NCBI RefSeq assembly: GCF_043641665.1
Contig: NC_092196.1
Coordinates: 20,125,192-20,189,191, forward strand
Origin: Enoplosus armatus
Lineage: Eukaryota; Chordata; Actinopteri; Centrarchiformes; Enoplosidae
Direction: 5' to 3'
Length of the DNA: 64,000 nucleotides
Part shown: piece after piece, positions 46,906 through 59,203 of the stretch
Numbering within the stretch: position 1 is the stretch's first letter
How the letters are laid out: every line of letters starts with the position of its first letter
Notes under the pieces: model-generated
What the model was told of the DNA's origin: nothing
Database searches by the model: none
What the model saw: only the letters and a program-made list of their open reading frames with translations
Made by a program: the position numbers and the translations under genes

Positions 46906-48248
46906 GGTAGAAAGCCAGAGCTTTTTCTACCGCAGTATCCGAAACTGCTGCTTTTTTTTCCGCACTTGTCTTTCCCAGCGGACAGCTAGATGGACTGCAC
47001 AGGAGGTCGGGATGTGGCTGGTGGCCGCCGATCGTGTAGCCTTACCCAGGAAAGAACAGTCCCAGCAGAGTAATTTATTGACAGCATTGAGATGTGTTTC
47101 TGGCCAGGTGCTTCTCTCAGCCATCCCTCAGGTGCTTATCTATCAGTTATCAGTGCAGACAGAGCACAGACCCAGGTTGTATTTCTGTCTGCTATTGTAA
47201 TTACATTGTAATTGATCCGGGGGTGTGCTGGGCAGTGCCCATGCAGTAACTTTGCAAGGGCTTTCTTTTCTCTTGTTATCTGGAGAAGTGCTACAGTATC
47301 GTTGTAAGCAAACCTCGTGATGTTTTCTTACAACCTTTTGTTGTTGTCGGACCGAATCTTCTCGTTAAAGCGAAGATAAAGAAGCGATTACACGGCTGAC
47401 AGAATGAAACCGAAAAGGACAGTCACAACATGGACAAAACAAATGTTGACTTGTTGCCAAATGCACATTTGTAATGATTTAGAAAAAAAAAACCCTCAGA
47501 CAGACAGAAATGCTTACACGCCAATATCTGCTTTATTGGAATAAATGTTGATCCTGTGAATCTGAGCGCGTGTCTTCTCAGTATGTGTGCCATCACTCTC
47601 ACAACAACAAACAGCACGGTTTGCGTATCATTCCAATCACGCATATTAACCAGCCCTCGCCACCCATCAATCTTCCTGCCGCCATTTTGTAACTGATGCT
47701 GAAATGATGTTATAAATGATGTTTGAAAATATCCCCACGCTGCCCTGCATCAGCAGTCTGAAGGCCTATCAGATGTTCTCCGCACACATCTGTGAGCTGC
47801 ATTCACCTCCGGGAAATTAGCAATCAACCTTTTACCAGCCAACACCTGTATAAGGAACACAACATTTCCCCCATCCAGCCGCTCGTAATGTCAGGTCACA
47901 CACTCTGCACGCCCGTTGTGTTGAAAATGTTATTGTTATGTTGATAGTAATTCCACACTGCTAATCACTGTCGTGGCATGTAATTTGCATGTCGGCCCCT
48001 TCGGTGTAATAACAACAGCCTTAAAGTGGCGCCGAATCCATCTGAAACCAGCGTTGGTCCGTACTGTTGCAGCTCTTAAAGCTCTTGTGCAGTCTAATGT
48101 AAGTATGCACGCTCTCCCTCATGATCCCTCATTTATCATTTTGACACTGGCTACTTTTTTGAAGTGGAGAAAAATGTTGCAGTCAGCTCTTCCTTTGGTC
48201 TCGGAAAAAATATGTGCGAATGAGTGCGCGTATGTTGCGCGTGCATGC
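46906..48248. other. Unique non-coding sequence, no gene seen
   Basis: No supported gene. An octamer ATTTGCAT lies near 47983. AAT|GTAAGTATG at 48098-48105 is a strong donor-like string, but the DNA before it has no convincing acceptor or known domain. GTAATTACATTGTAATTG at 47197-47214 is a small repeated homeodomain word. Confidence 0.5.
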
Positions 48249-48322
48249 GTGTGTGTGTGTGTGTGTGTGTGTGTTCGACTGCTTGTGGAAGATAGAGAAA
48301 AAGAATGTGTGTGTGTGTGTGT
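48249..48322. repeat. Two GT microsatellites
   Basis: GT runs at 48249-48274 and 48306-48322 are separated by unique sequence. Frames across them on both strands are artefacts. Confidence 0.93.
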
Positions 48323-48866
48323 GCCTGTACATTATTGTGTGTTTGTGTACATGCATCAGTATGATTAAGGAGCATGGGAACATGGCGCTGGCTATTTACT
48401 GTTGATAAACCAGAGTGTGTATGTGTTGCCATTTCTTGGCTGCTTGTTATTCTTCTTCTGATGCTCCATCTATCCTGCTTTATGTAAGACAAATCGTATC
48501 CTATTTTAAGAAGCTTGTTGACCTGAAACAGGGAACTGTTTCGAAACTGTTAACGTTTTTTTTCTATCATCGAGCACCATTTTAGCTCACTTCAGTTAAC
48601 TTTATGTAACAGTCCGATGCCATCGAGGCACCTTTCAGACCTGGAAACACTGTTTAGCAGAACTCTTGACATTTACCTGAGTTGGGACTAATATCCCTGT
48701 TAAATCGCATCGATAGATATCTGAATAGGTATCTATATTGATTGCCATGGAATCAATTGCTGACATTATGATCCTTCTTACAGTGTGCTGGTGGAGAGCC
48801 TCTGATAAACAGTCTGATCCATCTAGCTGCACAGAGGGATAATGTTACTTGGCTTTTCTGTTGTGC

Positions 48867-48868
<2 letters not shown>
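48323..48868. other. Unique non-coding sequence, no gene seen
   Basis: No gene. GATAGATATCTGAATAGGTATCTATATTG at about 48711-48739 (read as the words GATATCTG and GGTATCTA) is a small GATA-like cluster. Confidence 0.5.

Positions 48869-48914
<46 letters not shown>
48869..48914. repeat. (GT)23 microsatellite
   Basis: An uninterrupted GT run of about 46 bp, preceded by GCGC. Confidence 0.95.
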
Positions 48915-48915
<1 letters not shown>

Positions 48916-49042
48916 GGGAGTGTGTCATGGCAGGTTACAAATGAGTTTGTTTGTGTTCTGGCCGCAGAAACCTTTTATGCCCCGGGCTGTGTGTGTTGTG
49001 TGGGTGGGTCTTGGTGAATGTGATAGAGACTAAGGATCTGTA

Positions 49043-49068
49043 TGTGTGTGTGTGTGTGTGTGTGTGTG
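49043..49068. repeat. (TG)13 microsatellite
   Basis: An uninterrupted TG run, read directly. It is the fourth GT-type tract in 820 bp. Confidence 0.93.
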
Positions 49069-52000
49069 CCCAAATAGCTTTATATGAGTGGGATGGTTAT
49101 GAGTTTGAGATGCCTTTTTAGTATTTTGCCTGTTGTTACCACCCAAAGCCATATAGTTTCCTGTCCACTCGGTTTCGATCCCCGTGCTCGCGCTCGAGGT
49201 CAAGCAGGTGACCTATTGGTAAAAGTGCCTTGCGTGCCAATAAATGCCTAGCAGTATTAATCACACAGGAGCCCTCACTCTGTGAAGAGGTCAATGCTTT
49301 AAAGGGCACCCAGAGAGCTGCCTAAGACTGAAATACAGCCAGGGCATCTTTCCGGTTGAATGTACCAAAAGTTTTATTAGTTCCCCCAATGAGGTCAGTC
49401 TGCCCTGCATAAATGAAATCTGTCGATATCCCATTATAGGCTTTTGGAAGTTGATTGTGAGGCATCTGTCAGATGCATATTTCATTCTAAATTTAGTTAG
49501 CTGGCTGTAAGTAATGCATACATTACCACCAGCTTATTTCCCTGTGTACACTGCTGCAGAACATCTGTTTTTCTATTAAGTGAGAGATGAAATATTAATC
49601 TGAAAGCAGATCTGGTGCGAGTCAATCACTGACAGACCGCAGTGACAGCTGCTGTGAAAGTAACACCATCATGTCAGGTGTCTGCCTGGATACATCTGAT
49701 CACGACATCAACACACACTGTAGCTCAGAGCCAAAACACGAACGGGTTCACCGGATCAAATGGACTCTTTTATTAACTGGGTCGATCTAAGCTGGTAATT
49801 GGAGAGCGCTTACAGTTAAAGAAATGCAGTCTTGATTTCTAAAGGAAGACGCTCACATCTTGAAATTTACTTCAGCGCCACAGTTTAGCTTTTCGCTGCT
49901 AGTGCGCGCAGGAAAGCACAGGGCCACGATACACTGGTGATAACAAATGTCTCGCTGAGACAGGAACCAAAATCAACATCGATTACATGGTTGGGAAATG
50001 GGAATGAGGAAAACACTGATGTCCATAATTTTCAGCTAAATTAGTCATCTGCATTGGCTCAAAGTCATTCCCATGTATGAATGCCTTAACAGATGTGCAC
50101 AATCAATATAATGTATGCTCCACATTTTCTTTTTTCTCTCGCTGGATGGTTAGAATCAGACATCGGGATGTAATGTTGAAATGGACGAACAGCAAACACA
50201 TGAAACCAAAGACTATTTCTGCTCAGTAGAAAGACTCCACTGACTTGGAGAGCGTACGTGATAGACTCTGCATTCATCTCTAAATACATCATCCACCTAT
50301 CCAATGTGTCAATCCACTCGATGAATTCGTTGAACAAACAGAGATCCATACTACGCAATTATTGCCCTCTAAATAGCCCCTGTGAATACTTGAAAAGCTA
50401 ATTGTATGTCAATACAGCTCAAAGGCGAACTCTATTGACGTGCAGCATTTGAAGAATTTAGTATTTGGCTCGGTTGCCAGGTGACGGGCACTAGACCTTG
50501 GCTGGAGGTGGCTGTATTGAATGTTTCTCATCATCCAGACTAATAAGCATTGCCGTGTTTATTTTAGGATGATGTGAAATGTTGTGATCTCAAACAACGA
50601 CAGCAGACGCATTTTGCGTTTTAGTATTAATAAGTAATTACATGTAACATTCATTTGGAGCGTTAGGTCGCCTCGACGAATCAAAATTACTTGTAAGAAA
50701 TCCACAATTTGATCACACAGCTTTGTTGATGTGAATGTACCTGTTTTTAAAAGAATAAACCCAGATGTTGCTGTGGACATCGGTTACATAGTGAGGGAAA
50801 ATGTCATGAGATATGGGCACCAGATTGCGAGAGAAAATTGGGAACATTTTCAAAAATACTCCAATTCATGGCTACACGCCGAAGGATCAGTTTTGAATTC
50901 TTTCAAATCCCGCAACCAAACCCGGGGACAGGCATTCAGAATTACTACAAGCCTCCTTCTCGCTGATGGTCTTATGTAGGTCATATAGAGGCATCGGCGT
51001 TTCATAACTAATTCCTTGTAATTGCTTTAGAATAAAATAAAATAACTAAACTAAAATGCTACAGAGCATGTTTTACCTCGCATGCAGTGGTGAGTTTCTA
51101 AAGATCCCGATCAGAGGTGCAGCTTAGTAATGCAGCATGCATTGCCGTCATGACCCACATGCTGCAGAGCTGCACTGTACGTCCCTGCAGATTTCCCTTC
51201 AGGCCCGACTGTGTGCGACACGGGCACAACTGTCCTCCCTCTTGAGCTAAAGATGCTTGGACATTAGCATACACAGGTTGTCACGGGTAAATGAATGACA
51301 AGACTTTCATCTCCCGACGTGTCAACCTCGCTTAGCGGTGACACGGTTCAATGTGCCCGCAAAGTGCCACTTTGGTTGCCTGTGGAACCGGCGTACGGTT
51401 GAGACCCTGCCTCACAAAGATTATTTAATGAATAGAATAATTTCAGCATCAATAATATCCCAGCTTTGCCACAATGTCAAAAGAGAGCAAGAAAACAACC
51501 AATCTATATTTGTTATGAAACTTTGCCATCCTCCCAGTGTTGTGTGCAGCCATTTAAACCATAATGAACCATGGAGGTGTGTTTTTGTAAGCAGACAAAG
51601 CCATCGCTTGGCTTCTGTATTTCGCCGTAAATTTCCCTCCTCTGCTGTGTTTTTCTCACATTTGACTTGTGATACTTTTGGTCACGGTGAGGTTTTATTA
51701 TTTGGCGAATGCAGGTGCAACTGTTTTTTACAGGTTCACACAGATACGGCTGCTGAACTCAATTACTGTACATAATCTTAACCCTGATAGTTAAAGGGAT
51801 GTCATTTAGTTTTTGTTGGGGATAGTTAATGCTCATTAAAAAATAATTGTGAGAAGGCTCACTTTGCAGAGAGATAATTTAAAACATGAATTTTTAATGA
51901 GACCTGTCTTGTCTGTCTTGATGACTGTGACTAGTTCTGCTAGCAGCTGCTCCAGTTTTTGCAAATCCACCTGTGATCCAGTCCCAAAACTTCTGACGTC

Positions 52001-52100
52001 CTGTCCTCAAAATGGATGACATCTTGATTCCCCGGTAATGAAATCATCACTGGGATATTGCAGACGGTTTTTAATTCTGATTAAAAGTCATTTTTTAAAG
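49069..52100. other. Unique sequence, enhancer-like in part
   Basis: No known repeat. 50731-50979 is open for 82 codons with a protein-like composition (VAVDIGYIVRENVMRYGHQI) but begins at a GTG, has a stop just upstream, and shows no domain or good splice context. 51338-51775 is open for 145 codons, also without a domain. 51780-51900 holds AAAAAATAATTGTGAG and TTTTTAATGAG words. Confidence 0.45.
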
Positions 52101-52860
52101 AGATGACCTCAAACATCTCACTTCCCTCATCTTCGCTCTAATTCTTCATTTCCCATTGCTCGGAGCCGAAGTCCTGAGTTGGCAAAATTCCGCTCGCGAA
52201 TAGGAGACGTTTATCAAATTTCTCCATTAATCTGATGCGCGGGCCTTGATTAAAATGCTACCCCACACAGACAACGCAGATGCTCAAAGTGCAGACTTAA
52301 AGGAATATACAGATTGATACAGATGTGCTGCGCTCCTCTGCCGCGTTCGGACGCAGAGGGTGGCTGCAGGGGGAATCGATAAAGGGAATGCTCGGTGGTC
52401 GGGGGGGTCGGCTTTTGTCTTTAGCGTTTATCCTGACTCAGCACAAAGCCAAAAAGGCAGCATGTGACCGAAGGGGAGACTGATGTGCCCCCCTCCCCCC
52501 TCCCTTTTTCCCCCCTCCCTCCTCTGGTTATCTGACGGTCAGGGATTCCACAGAGCGAGCAGAGATTGATTCTCCCCCACCCGGAGATAGGGCTTGTTTT
52601 TCACATGGGGTGATATGAGACTTTCAGAGAGGGTCTGGGGGGTAGGGTATTGTGCGGGGGCAGTGGGATTGGTATTCGTGGAGATGACAGGATGGTGATG
52701 TGGGGATAGGCAGGACTGATTGGAGTTGAGAAAGAAGTGAAAAACTGAGACAGAGATGGAAAAGCCGAGGCCTGCTCCCCGAGACTTAAGGGATCGGCCC
52801 GCTGCTTCATTCCAACCACCCCGAGCCCAGAGACTCCAGTCAGGCCGGCTGGTGTTGTCC
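52101..52860. other. Unique sequence with C-rich patch
   Basis: No supported gene. C- and T-rich runs lie at 52487-52525. 52190-52330 is enhancer-like (CTCCATTAATCTGATGCG, CTTGATTAAAATGC). Confidence 0.5.
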
Positions 52861-53130
52861 TCGGGCGTATAGATCCGCTGTCTTCTAATGCTGATTGATA
52901 TTAATCAAATTGTCTTTGACTGACACAACAGCCAAGAGGCCCGATTTCTTTAACCCAAAAGGCAATTTTCTAAAATGGGCCTGGGTTGAAGTCTGCAGGC
53001 GTTCTTGCCGACTGCTCCTGCCAGGGCCACTGACCCCTGGATAGCACATGTAATGGATGAGTACATATGCCTTGTGCTGTCTCCCTCTCTCTGAGCGGAG
53101 GAGACATGAACTAATTAATTACGGGGGATG
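52861..53130. promoter_or_regulatory. Candidate conserved non-coding segment
   Basis: TGATTGATATTAATCA at 52892-52907 is a near-perfect 16-bp palindrome (one mismatched pair) made of two homeodomain/PBX-type half-sites. It lies in repeat-free sequence that also has GAACTAATTAATTACGGG at about 53107. It has a strong enhancer look; function is inference. Confidence 0.38.
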
Positions 53131-54110
53131 TTGGCCAGGCTGGACGCTGACACGATCGTTGTGGCTGTGTGGTTATTGACTACTCCACAGAGGAAAGTTG
53201 CTCATTTAGCACTGTGTTGCAAGCCTGGGAGGTCACTGATCATTGCGGAAGGAGCATATGCTCCGTGTTTGTCTGTCTCTCGGCTTGTGTTTGCTCCTGT
53301 CACGCGCAGCGCGTGCACGTGAGTTTGCACGAGTGTTTTTGCTTCTTGCATGTGTGTGAGGTATTAATTGCGTGATGTAACTAGTGTGCATTTTTGCACC
53401 TGTCTCATTGCTTCGCAGTTGTAATGTTTTGATTTGATGCATGTGAAAGTGTGAAAGTAAACTGAACCCTGTTATGAGCGGTAGCTTTTATTTCTCCAAG
53501 CTGAAGAGTGGTTGTGGACATTCCAAGTACATGGCAAGTAGAGTAGATTAGAGGGTTATGCCCTTGAACATCTCCGGTTCTCTGTATTATTCTGAAAATA
53601 TAGATTACAGACTCGGGGTCAGGGAGAGCGCCACAGGAGACTATAGAAAACCACTGCAATCATCTCAGCCAGTCTCCAGCCCTGACTCACAGATGCTTTT
53701 GAAATTCTAATGCGCGCCAAGATGGATGTGGAAAAGTACTCAACTGCAGCTTAAAAACAGATAAATTATGACGGTCATCCTTTTACAAAACAGATTGCCT
53801 TAATGGCGGGGCCTAACTGTGTCGGAGCTTCCCGTGTTTCCGCTTTAAATGGCGCAGCTCAGGGACCCGTCGTGGTGCTGCAGATCAACCTGGCTCTTTA
53901 GGGGAAGGGATGCTTTTCTAATTGCTTTTGCCTTTTGATTAGCATAGCAGGGGCCAATGAGAGGCTGAGGAGGGAGGGTCTTCTGGGAGATGCGTTAGGC
54001 AAGTGTTGCAAACATTGTCGACGGGAGAGGTTCACTTTGAGTCTGTGATTGTGCTGCGGTTTTATTTATGAGGGTTAATACAAGCTTCAGATTTCTCTGA
54101 CAGGTGGGGC
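53131..54110. other. Unique non-coding sequence, no gene seen
   Basis: No supported gene. 53755-53990 is repeat-free and enhancer-like (TTTTCTAATTGCTTTTGCC, TTTTGATTAGC). Confidence 0.5.
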
Positions 54111-55388
54111 CTGTTTTTTGATTCCACTCCTGATCCCTAGAAGAGAACTCCTGGGACCCTCTGCTTTCTTTTTGTCCGTTCTGTTTTTTCATAAAGGAAT
54201 CAAAAACTATTTTCACATTAACAGCATTTTCATAAATGTTATTAAATCTGAAGAATATAGCTGGTATTTGCTCTCAGCATATTTTGTTTACACCAAGAAT
54301 CAGAACCAGGATTCGATGAGAATCAGATTCTGTAAATGTAATCTTTAGTTGTTTCTGTTAGTTGAGACCCACCCCAGAAAGGCTCTCTTTGCTTCTCAAC
54401 ACAAATAAGAAACCTCAAGGAGGACGCAGCTCAAGAACACAGCTCAATTAAAAAAAAAACAGTTAATAAATTATACCTTTAGTATCTTTTCTCTCTCTGC
54501 TGTCATAAATCCAATAAAGCTAAGGTCCTGTGGGTCTCCTCATAATAGATGAAGACAAAACTCCCCCTGGGGCCAATTAGACCATCAGGAAATTACTATC
54601 TATAGGATTGTGTACCATTAGAAAAATCACATTGAGGATCTTTTCAACAAACACTTGTCAGGAAAACATGATCGAGGTGATTCACATGAGGCCGAGAGAC
54701 TTTATGCTTGTGGATATCATCTTTATTTCCTTTACGGCGCCCCAGTTACAGTGGTTGCCAGTTGCACAGGGCGTTTGCTGTGAACATCAGCGTCGGTGTA
54801 ATGACCCGGCAGTATCAGGATCTAACAGCTGATGGTGAAGGAGTGACAGTCGCCTTTTTCCGTCAACAGCTGATGGAGGTGACAGTGATGTGGCACAGAC
54901 AGGTGACAGGAGTGAATTGGCAGGTGTATCTTGTTGCAGTTGTTCGGGGGGGGGGTGAGCTGAAGTTGTGGGTGGTGGGATGAGCCTCTGTCTGGCCAGA
55001 GGGAGATGGCGATTCATACATTTTTAATGGTTGTTTGGGGTTGCTAACGCAGCTCCTCGTTACTGCCCATCCAACCTGTCATGGCGCCGGGCCCACCAGC
55101 CCGAGCAACAGGCCCTCCTTTAGACACCTCAATAATTTAGTGCATGTGTTTACAGAACGTTGACAAAGTCAAGTGCACTGGCCCCTGTATACATCCCAGG
55201 ATGAATAATACATGTGGCCGGTTCAGGAATGTGCCTGGCGGTATGGAAGTTCAGATCTACCACATAAGCAGAGTAAATGTCCTGACATTTCAAATATCCA
55301 CTGTGCTGAAATGTGCTGAACGCACAGAACTGCTCAGACGCCCCGTGAAGAGGGAGAGGTGGTTAGATGGTGATGGTGGAGGGTGTTT
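54111..55388. other. Unique non-coding sequence, no gene seen
   Basis: No supported gene. ACAGCTGATGG occurs twice (about 54825 and 54870) as a short direct duplication inside an open but unrecognised frame at 54708-54983. An eight-base G run lies at 54947-54955. Confidence 0.5.
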
Positions 55389-55401
55389 GGGGGGGGGGGG
55401 G
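55389..55401. repeat. 13-base G run
   Basis: Thirteen consecutive G after GGTGGAGGG-type sequence. Confidence 0.85.
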
Positions 55402-56597
55402 ATTGTACTCCAGAAATAAAGAGTTCCTCTCTCAGAACAATGGCCTGAAACAAGCCCTGCGTGGCCACGGGGCTCTTTGACGACGGGATGTTACTTGTTT
55501 GATGCCTCAGTGCTTTTATCTGTTGTTTGAGATGCTTAGGAGAATTACAGACAGTGAGAACATGTGGGGGTTATGTTAAGCCAGAATTACATTTTTCTTC
55601 CTATTTAAGACCGAGAGTCCAAACTATGATCCCAGGAGGATGAAAAAAAAAGACGAGGAGCTCTGGGGAAGGAAGGAAGGCAGGAATGTCGCTTGTTTTT
55701 ACTCCCCTTTTTTTTCTTTTCTCTCTCCCATCGAATGAAGTGTTGGAATCTCATCAGGAGTGAAACGATGACTAATCAATTTTTACAGTCCCCCCGGTGC
55801 AACAGCCTAGGACAAGGAAAAGCCTCTAATTTTACTTGTACTTAACAAATGCATGAGTTTGCGTGCTGTAGAGAGTGGCACAGACAAAATCACAGTTCTG
55901 AACGACGCTTGAGTGAAGTAATCCAGGGGCGTGAATCCGTAAACATCCTCCTGTTGCCGTTTCATCCTTTTGCTCCTTAAAATAACAGTCAACACGGGGG
56001 AATTACGACGTTGCAAGCCACTGCACCATTTTACAATGGACAGAGATGTAAAACACCTCCCTTCAGTCGCCCCCAATCAGTGTGATTTTTATGCACGCCA
56101 TGACATGTGTGCAATGCGGTGGATCACATATCAAATAGAGTTATTTGCAAGGAAGACATTATGCAGTATTGTGTTAGACCTGTGTACACTACATATGCAA
56201 ACACAAACAGACATTGCTTGCATTTTGTTTTCCCCAGGCAGCATCAGTGTTTCTGAAATGAAGCAGACAGCAAACATTTCCTGTTTGTTACAGTGTAGGT
56301 ATTATGCCGTCTCTACTGGAGCAGATGCCTGAACCGCTGTTAGAGGCTAGAAAACACACACTGCTGCAATCCTAATAAGTACTTTAAGCCTAATGAACGT
56401 CTCTCACACAATTCAGATTTAAGATTTGTGGAAAAATGCTCCCAGATGTCACACTTTTTATCCAATCTAGATCAGAACTGTGGGATATGAACAGCGTCAG
56501 ATTGCAACACTATTGTTTCCTGCGTCTGACTTGTATTTGAATCTCACCTCAGGTGGAGGCGGCTGGAAACAGAGCAGGTAAGACATGGACCAGCCAA
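55402..56597. other. Unique non-coding sequence, no gene seen
   Basis: No supported gene. CTCAG at 56548-56552 and GCAG|GTAAGA at 56574-56583 enclose only 25 bases, so a micro-exon cannot be excluded but is not supported. Confidence 0.5.
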
Positions 56598-56665
56598 TCA
56601 AGTACTACAGGCAACTACTGCCTGGGGCCCTGGACCCTCAAGAGCCTCAAAGTGCCCCCGATTCA
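56598..56665 (+). repeat. Second copy of the GGGGCCC repeat
   Basis: GGCAACTACTGCCTGGGGCC and GGACCCTCAAGAGCCTCAAA match, with small differences, the minus strand of 25190-25230. Both are pieces of one dispersed repeat, here in the opposite orientation. Ends are not visible. Confidence 0.55.
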
Positions 56666-56690
56666 TTGCATATCAGTTGGTTGAAGGTAA

Positions 56691-56716
56691 TTTGATTGAT
56701 TTGATTTGATTTGAAT
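56691..56716. repeat. TTTGA-type short tandem repeat
   Basis: TTTGAT and TTTGA units repeat about five times. The units also read as overlapping TGATTTGAT words similar to PBX/HOX sites, probably by coincidence. Confidence 0.8.
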
Positions 56717-58300
56717 TGCAAATGTGTGTCCACAAGAGAGGGATTGCACAGGCTGGGAACAAAACAGAGGTTTTCAGGTATAACACTAATTCCTCCACAC
56801 TTGCGAGGGGCCTGCACAGGAAAAATAATGAAATAAGATAAAACAACATGAATAAAGACAAAGGGGTAGAAAGCAGGACCAAAATCAATTCATAAGAAGT
56901 TTATAAAGCAACATCATGATTGAGGACAGAATACGCTCGCCTCTGCTGGCCGGGTTACATGTTGCATAGAACTAAATGAATTGAATTACTACAATAGAGC
57001 CGCTCATTGTTGCCCTGGGAAGAACTAAACAGCTCAATCTGGTCATATTTGCTTGTGCCGTCATCTACAAATTCTATAATATGGTTATAGAATTGGTCAC
57101 AAACATTTCTCCCACATTAAGTAGGGGTCATCTTTTGGGACTTTTGGGGGTGGGGGGGGGTTGTAATTTAGAAAGAGCGACATGTCATTTCACTGGAGTG
57201 TCAACATTCATATCCCTCAGCAAAACAGATCACAGTGGATTGACCTGCAGGGACGCTGGCTGTGGGGTAATACAGTGGTGGTCGCTGGGAGTGTTTGCAG
57301 AGGCAGTAATATACATACACACACATGTAAGTGCTGCATTCACCTGGGGGGGGGACGTGTTGACGGGAGCTGACTCTTGATTGAGCGGCTGTCCCTCTCT
57401 CCCTTTGCAGATTTATGACTGAGAGGATTTGTGTCCGGTCCAACTTATCTTGCTGATAGACAGCCTTGTAGATTTCCTCAGAGTGGATTTATGTTGTGTG
57501 GGTGCCAGCGCTGTTGGGGTAGAGCTCTGCACCTCGCATATCCCCATTTTACACTGTATTTGAACTTTACATGTCCACAGGGCCGTGTCGTCCTGCTGCG
57601 AGTGGCTCTCAACCTCCAGCCATTTACTAGAAATGTAATTATTTATGCTCCAGCGTAGAGACAAGATTTTATAAGGAGTCTCACATTTTATCTAATTTTT
57701 CCTCGTCTCTGAAGATGGGCGATAATGGTGTTGAATTTCTAGCGATGCCATATATGGAATATTATTTTACTACATTATTTTAAAGTCAGTGTGATTTATG
57801 GGGCCCAGACTCAAGACGTGATGATCGTAATTAATCTGAACCGTCGTGAGAGGAAAAGGCCAACCAGTGATCTGTGCACGGCATATGGCTGTGGGATCTT
57901 ATTCTCCCTGCACCAAATCTCACTCTTTTCACCTGAATCAGCACATTTGGCTTCCCTGTGCGAGGGTGCTCTGCCAGAATCCAGTCATCCAGTCATCACT
58001 CTAACACATATATGTCCGTTTACCCGTACGGTTGTGAAGGTGTACTCCATTCCTTCTTGCACATCTGTCCGCAGGGGAAAAGGCAGCGTTTGGCTTAAAT
58101 CTAAAAACAAAAGCCGCCCTGTGTCGCTTCTTATTGCAGACTCTGTTTGGCGGGAAACAGGCGGGATCATATTTGAAGCCCCAGACGGAGGGACTGGCTC
58201 ACGTGTTGACCTCCTCATACCGAGCACATTTGCAGAAATAAAACTCATCTGAGCCTCAGACTGGCAGACAAAGGAGACACAAGAAGCTGGAGAGCTAGAA
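56717..58300. other. Unique sequence, enhancer-like in part
   Basis: No supported gene. A plus-strand frame of 153 codons (57791-58252) overlaps a minus-strand frame of 87 codons (57985-58248). Neither has a known domain or complete splice context. G runs lie at 57146-57160 and 57346-57353. Confidence 0.45.
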
Positions 58301-58961
58301 AGACAGAGAGAACATTCTGAGTAATATTGATCTTAGTTAATTAGATTCCTATCTAGTCTCTGGGGACTGGTGTTCCGGCAACACATTTTAGAGTGAAGAA
58401 AGTGGCTGAGAGATATACCAGTATATGAACTCAGTTAATTTAATTTCAAAGCCCCGAGTACAAAATGTGATTTGATTATTGGGAATATTTTTCATGTCTA
58501 ATTACAATTTCTCTTTTCTCCCCTAAAGTTTATCTAAACTTTTTTTTTTTCTCTCTGTGAATCCTAATGAATCTCAGTCCTTGTTTAGAACTAATGACCA
58601 AGTGTTTATCTCCCCACCCCACCACCAAATCCCTCCCCGTGCAGTTCAGTAATTTAATATGCAGTGCAGAAAAATTAGATCTGAAATTGAACGCTGATAT
58701 TGTTAGTTTCTGCGCACATTGAAACTAAATGAATTTGCACATTGAATCACTAATTAGAAGCTATTTTATTTCACTTTACCTTAAGTTGACGCCTTTGCAA
58801 TAAACGATGATATTATAAAGGTAAGTCCAATTAGCATTCCCTGCCAGTGCATTTAGTAATACATGAGCATGAAGTATGTTTTCAGCCTTACTCGTCCTCA
58901 GTGTCGTCTAGTATGTTTCACTGTGTCAGGATCCTGTCCTGGGTCTGCTGTGGGACCTCGT

Positions 58962-58963
<2 letters not shown>
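58301..58963. promoter_or_regulatory. Candidate conserved non-coding segment
   Basis: Repeat-free apart from a T run (58541-58550), and dense in TAAT words: CTTAGTTAATTAGATTCC (58332), AACTCAGTTAATTTAATTTC (58428-58447), GTCTAATTACAATTTC (58496), TCACTAATTAGAAGC (58747) and CCAATTAGCATTCC (58827). This is the densest homeodomain-word cluster in the window. Confidence 0.42.

Positions 58964-58994
<31 letters not shown>
58964..58994. repeat. (GT)15 microsatellite
   Basis: An uninterrupted GT run, read directly. Confidence 0.93.
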
Positions 58995-58995
<1 letters not shown>

Positions 58996-59152
58996 TGGCA
59001 GGGGGGAGGGGTCATGTTGGGGAGCAGCGGCCTGACGTCCCGGGGCCACACACCAGGTCACCGGCTTTCATGGCTGATCTGTTTGTCATAATGGCTTTTA
59101 AAAGGTCACGTGTTGATTAAAATGACTGATCGTTAAAAGCATCCGTTGGCAA

Positions 59153-59203
59153 CGCGTGCACACGCTCACACACGCATGCACACGCATGCACACACGCACG
59201 CAT
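59153..59203. repeat. Alternating ACGC/ATGC tract
   Basis: Units such as CACACGCATGCA repeat in imperfect tandem. Nearly every base alternates purine and pyrimidine with CG and CA steps, a good Z-DNA former. Confidence 0.8.

Noticed and set aside
49160..49215. tRNA-like GTTTCGATCCCCGTG
   Set aside because: It resembles a T-arm, but no cloverleaf or A-box can be built around it.
50731..50979. 82-codon protein-like frame
   Set aside because: It begins at GTG with an in-frame stop just upstream, has no domain or splice-site pair, and is of ordinary chance length.
56553..56577. 25-base micro-exon between CTCAG and GTAAGA
   Set aside because: Both signals are short and common; there is no neighbouring exon to join.
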